Assembly: GCF_000368565.1 (NCBI RefSeq)
Contig: NZ_KB849544.1
Coordinates: forward strand, 429,994-493,993
From: Acinetobacter gerneri DSM 14967 = CIP 107464 = MTCC 9824
GTDB lineage: Bacteria > Pseudomonadota > Gammaproteobacteria > Pseudomonadales > Moraxellaceae
Direction: 5' to 3'
Length of the DNA: 64,000 nucleotides
Below are positions 63,850 through 64,000 of this stretch, piece by piece (positions within the stretch are counted from its first letter, which is position 1; every line of letters begins with the position of its first letter). The notes below the pieces were generated by a model, which was given only the letters and a program-made list of their open reading frames with translations, ran no database searches and had not been told where the DNA came from. Both the position numbers and the translations under genes were made by a program.

Positions 63850-64000
63850 ATGAGCAAACCAACTCAAGAAAATCCAACAGTCGAAAATTCTGCACAAGAA
63901 GCAGTGTCAAAACCATCAAAAACGACGACTCGTCCTCGTAAGACTACACAACCTGCTTCTAAAACTGCGAATACACAAAAATCGACAGCAGCAGATGCAC
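63850..64000 (+). CDS. N-terminus of a Lys/Thr/Ala-rich protein, cut by the window end
   Basis: ATG 63850 opens a frame that continues past the window. The first 50 residues (MSKPTQENPT, then KPSKTTTRPRKTTQP) are low complexity and basic, probably disordered. The gene is divergent from fabG, and a GGAAAAG stands about six bases before the ATG. The family cannot be told from this part; proteins with such extensions include DNA-binding and granule-associated phasin-type proteins, but that is only a guess. Confidence 0.6.
   Translation, partial: MSKPTQENPTVENSAQEAVSKPSKTTTRPRKTTQPASKTANTQKSTAADA

Overview
The window reads as chromosomal DNA of an Acinetobacter-like gammaproteobacterium. The DNA is AT-rich, the gene set is typical of that genus (aspA, putP/putA, trmA, glnS, ppiB, lpxH, nfsB, fba, pgk, roxA, murB, dnaX), and the phenol hydroxylase cluster has a MopR regulator whose ligand and zinc residues fall at the positions I recall for Acinetobacter MopR. 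The species cannot be fixed from sequence reading alone. I saw no rRNA, tRNA, CRISPR array, prophage or replication origin.

Layout. 1-5.1 kb: end of a Sir2 deacylase, a DUF4349 lipoprotein, aspartase and the proline permease PutP. 5.1-9.6 kb: an Lrp/AsnC regulator divergent from a PutA that lacks the usual DNA-binding domain. 9.6-16.2 kb: LysE exporter, trmA, a small Cys-containing protein, a FadL/TodX-type outer-membrane channel, a divergent LysR/MFS pair and a small DUF5339-type lipoprotein. 16.2-24.3 kb: the metabolic centrepiece. MopR (sigma-54 activator) is divergent from mopKLMNOP (multicomponent phenol hydroxylase), followed by catA (catechol 1,2-dioxygenase). The divergent region holds a -24/-12 promoter and two palindromic candidate activator sites; catA appears to have its own sigma-70 promoter behind a strong hairpin. 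Together these genes convert phenol to catechol and then cis,cis-muconate; the later beta-ketoadipate genes are not in the window.

24.3-40.4 kb: mixed housekeeping and accessory genes (phosphodiester glycosidase, LRAT-type protein, SRPBCC, aldo/keto reductase with LysR, glnS, ppiB, lpxH, nfsB, an AlbA_2 protein of unknown role, a large orphan lipoprotein, EamA, fba, pgk, DUF2237, a YceF-type Maf protein). 40.4-42 kb: two adjacent secreted proteins built from an unrecognised repeat unit, the first frameshifted. 42-53.1 kb: roxA, a membrane-anchored glutamate-synthase-like protein, a Pit phosphate transporter, a tightly packed envelope operon (LMW-PTP, murB, YdcF-type, alpha/beta hydrolase), an iron alcohol dehydrogenase and OmpW. 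53.15-54.01 kb: a complete IS5-family element. 54.1-64 kb: thioesterase, a Tat-exported phospholipase C with a previously overlooked 52-residue lipoprotein gene upstream, dnaX, a serine beta-lactamase-like hydrolase, a MaoC hydratase, a long FabG reductase and the start of a lysine/threonine-rich protein.

Mobile DNA. One intact IS5-type copy shares its terminal sequence with a 264-bp non-coding element (32720-32983) and two shorter remnants (13549-13604 and 59770-59800), so a small MITE family is scattered through the window. The most unusual items are the repeat-unit protein pair with its frameshift, the AlbA_2 protein beside the MITE, the small lipoprotein upstream of phospholipase C, and a perfect 26-bp palindrome in front of lpxH.
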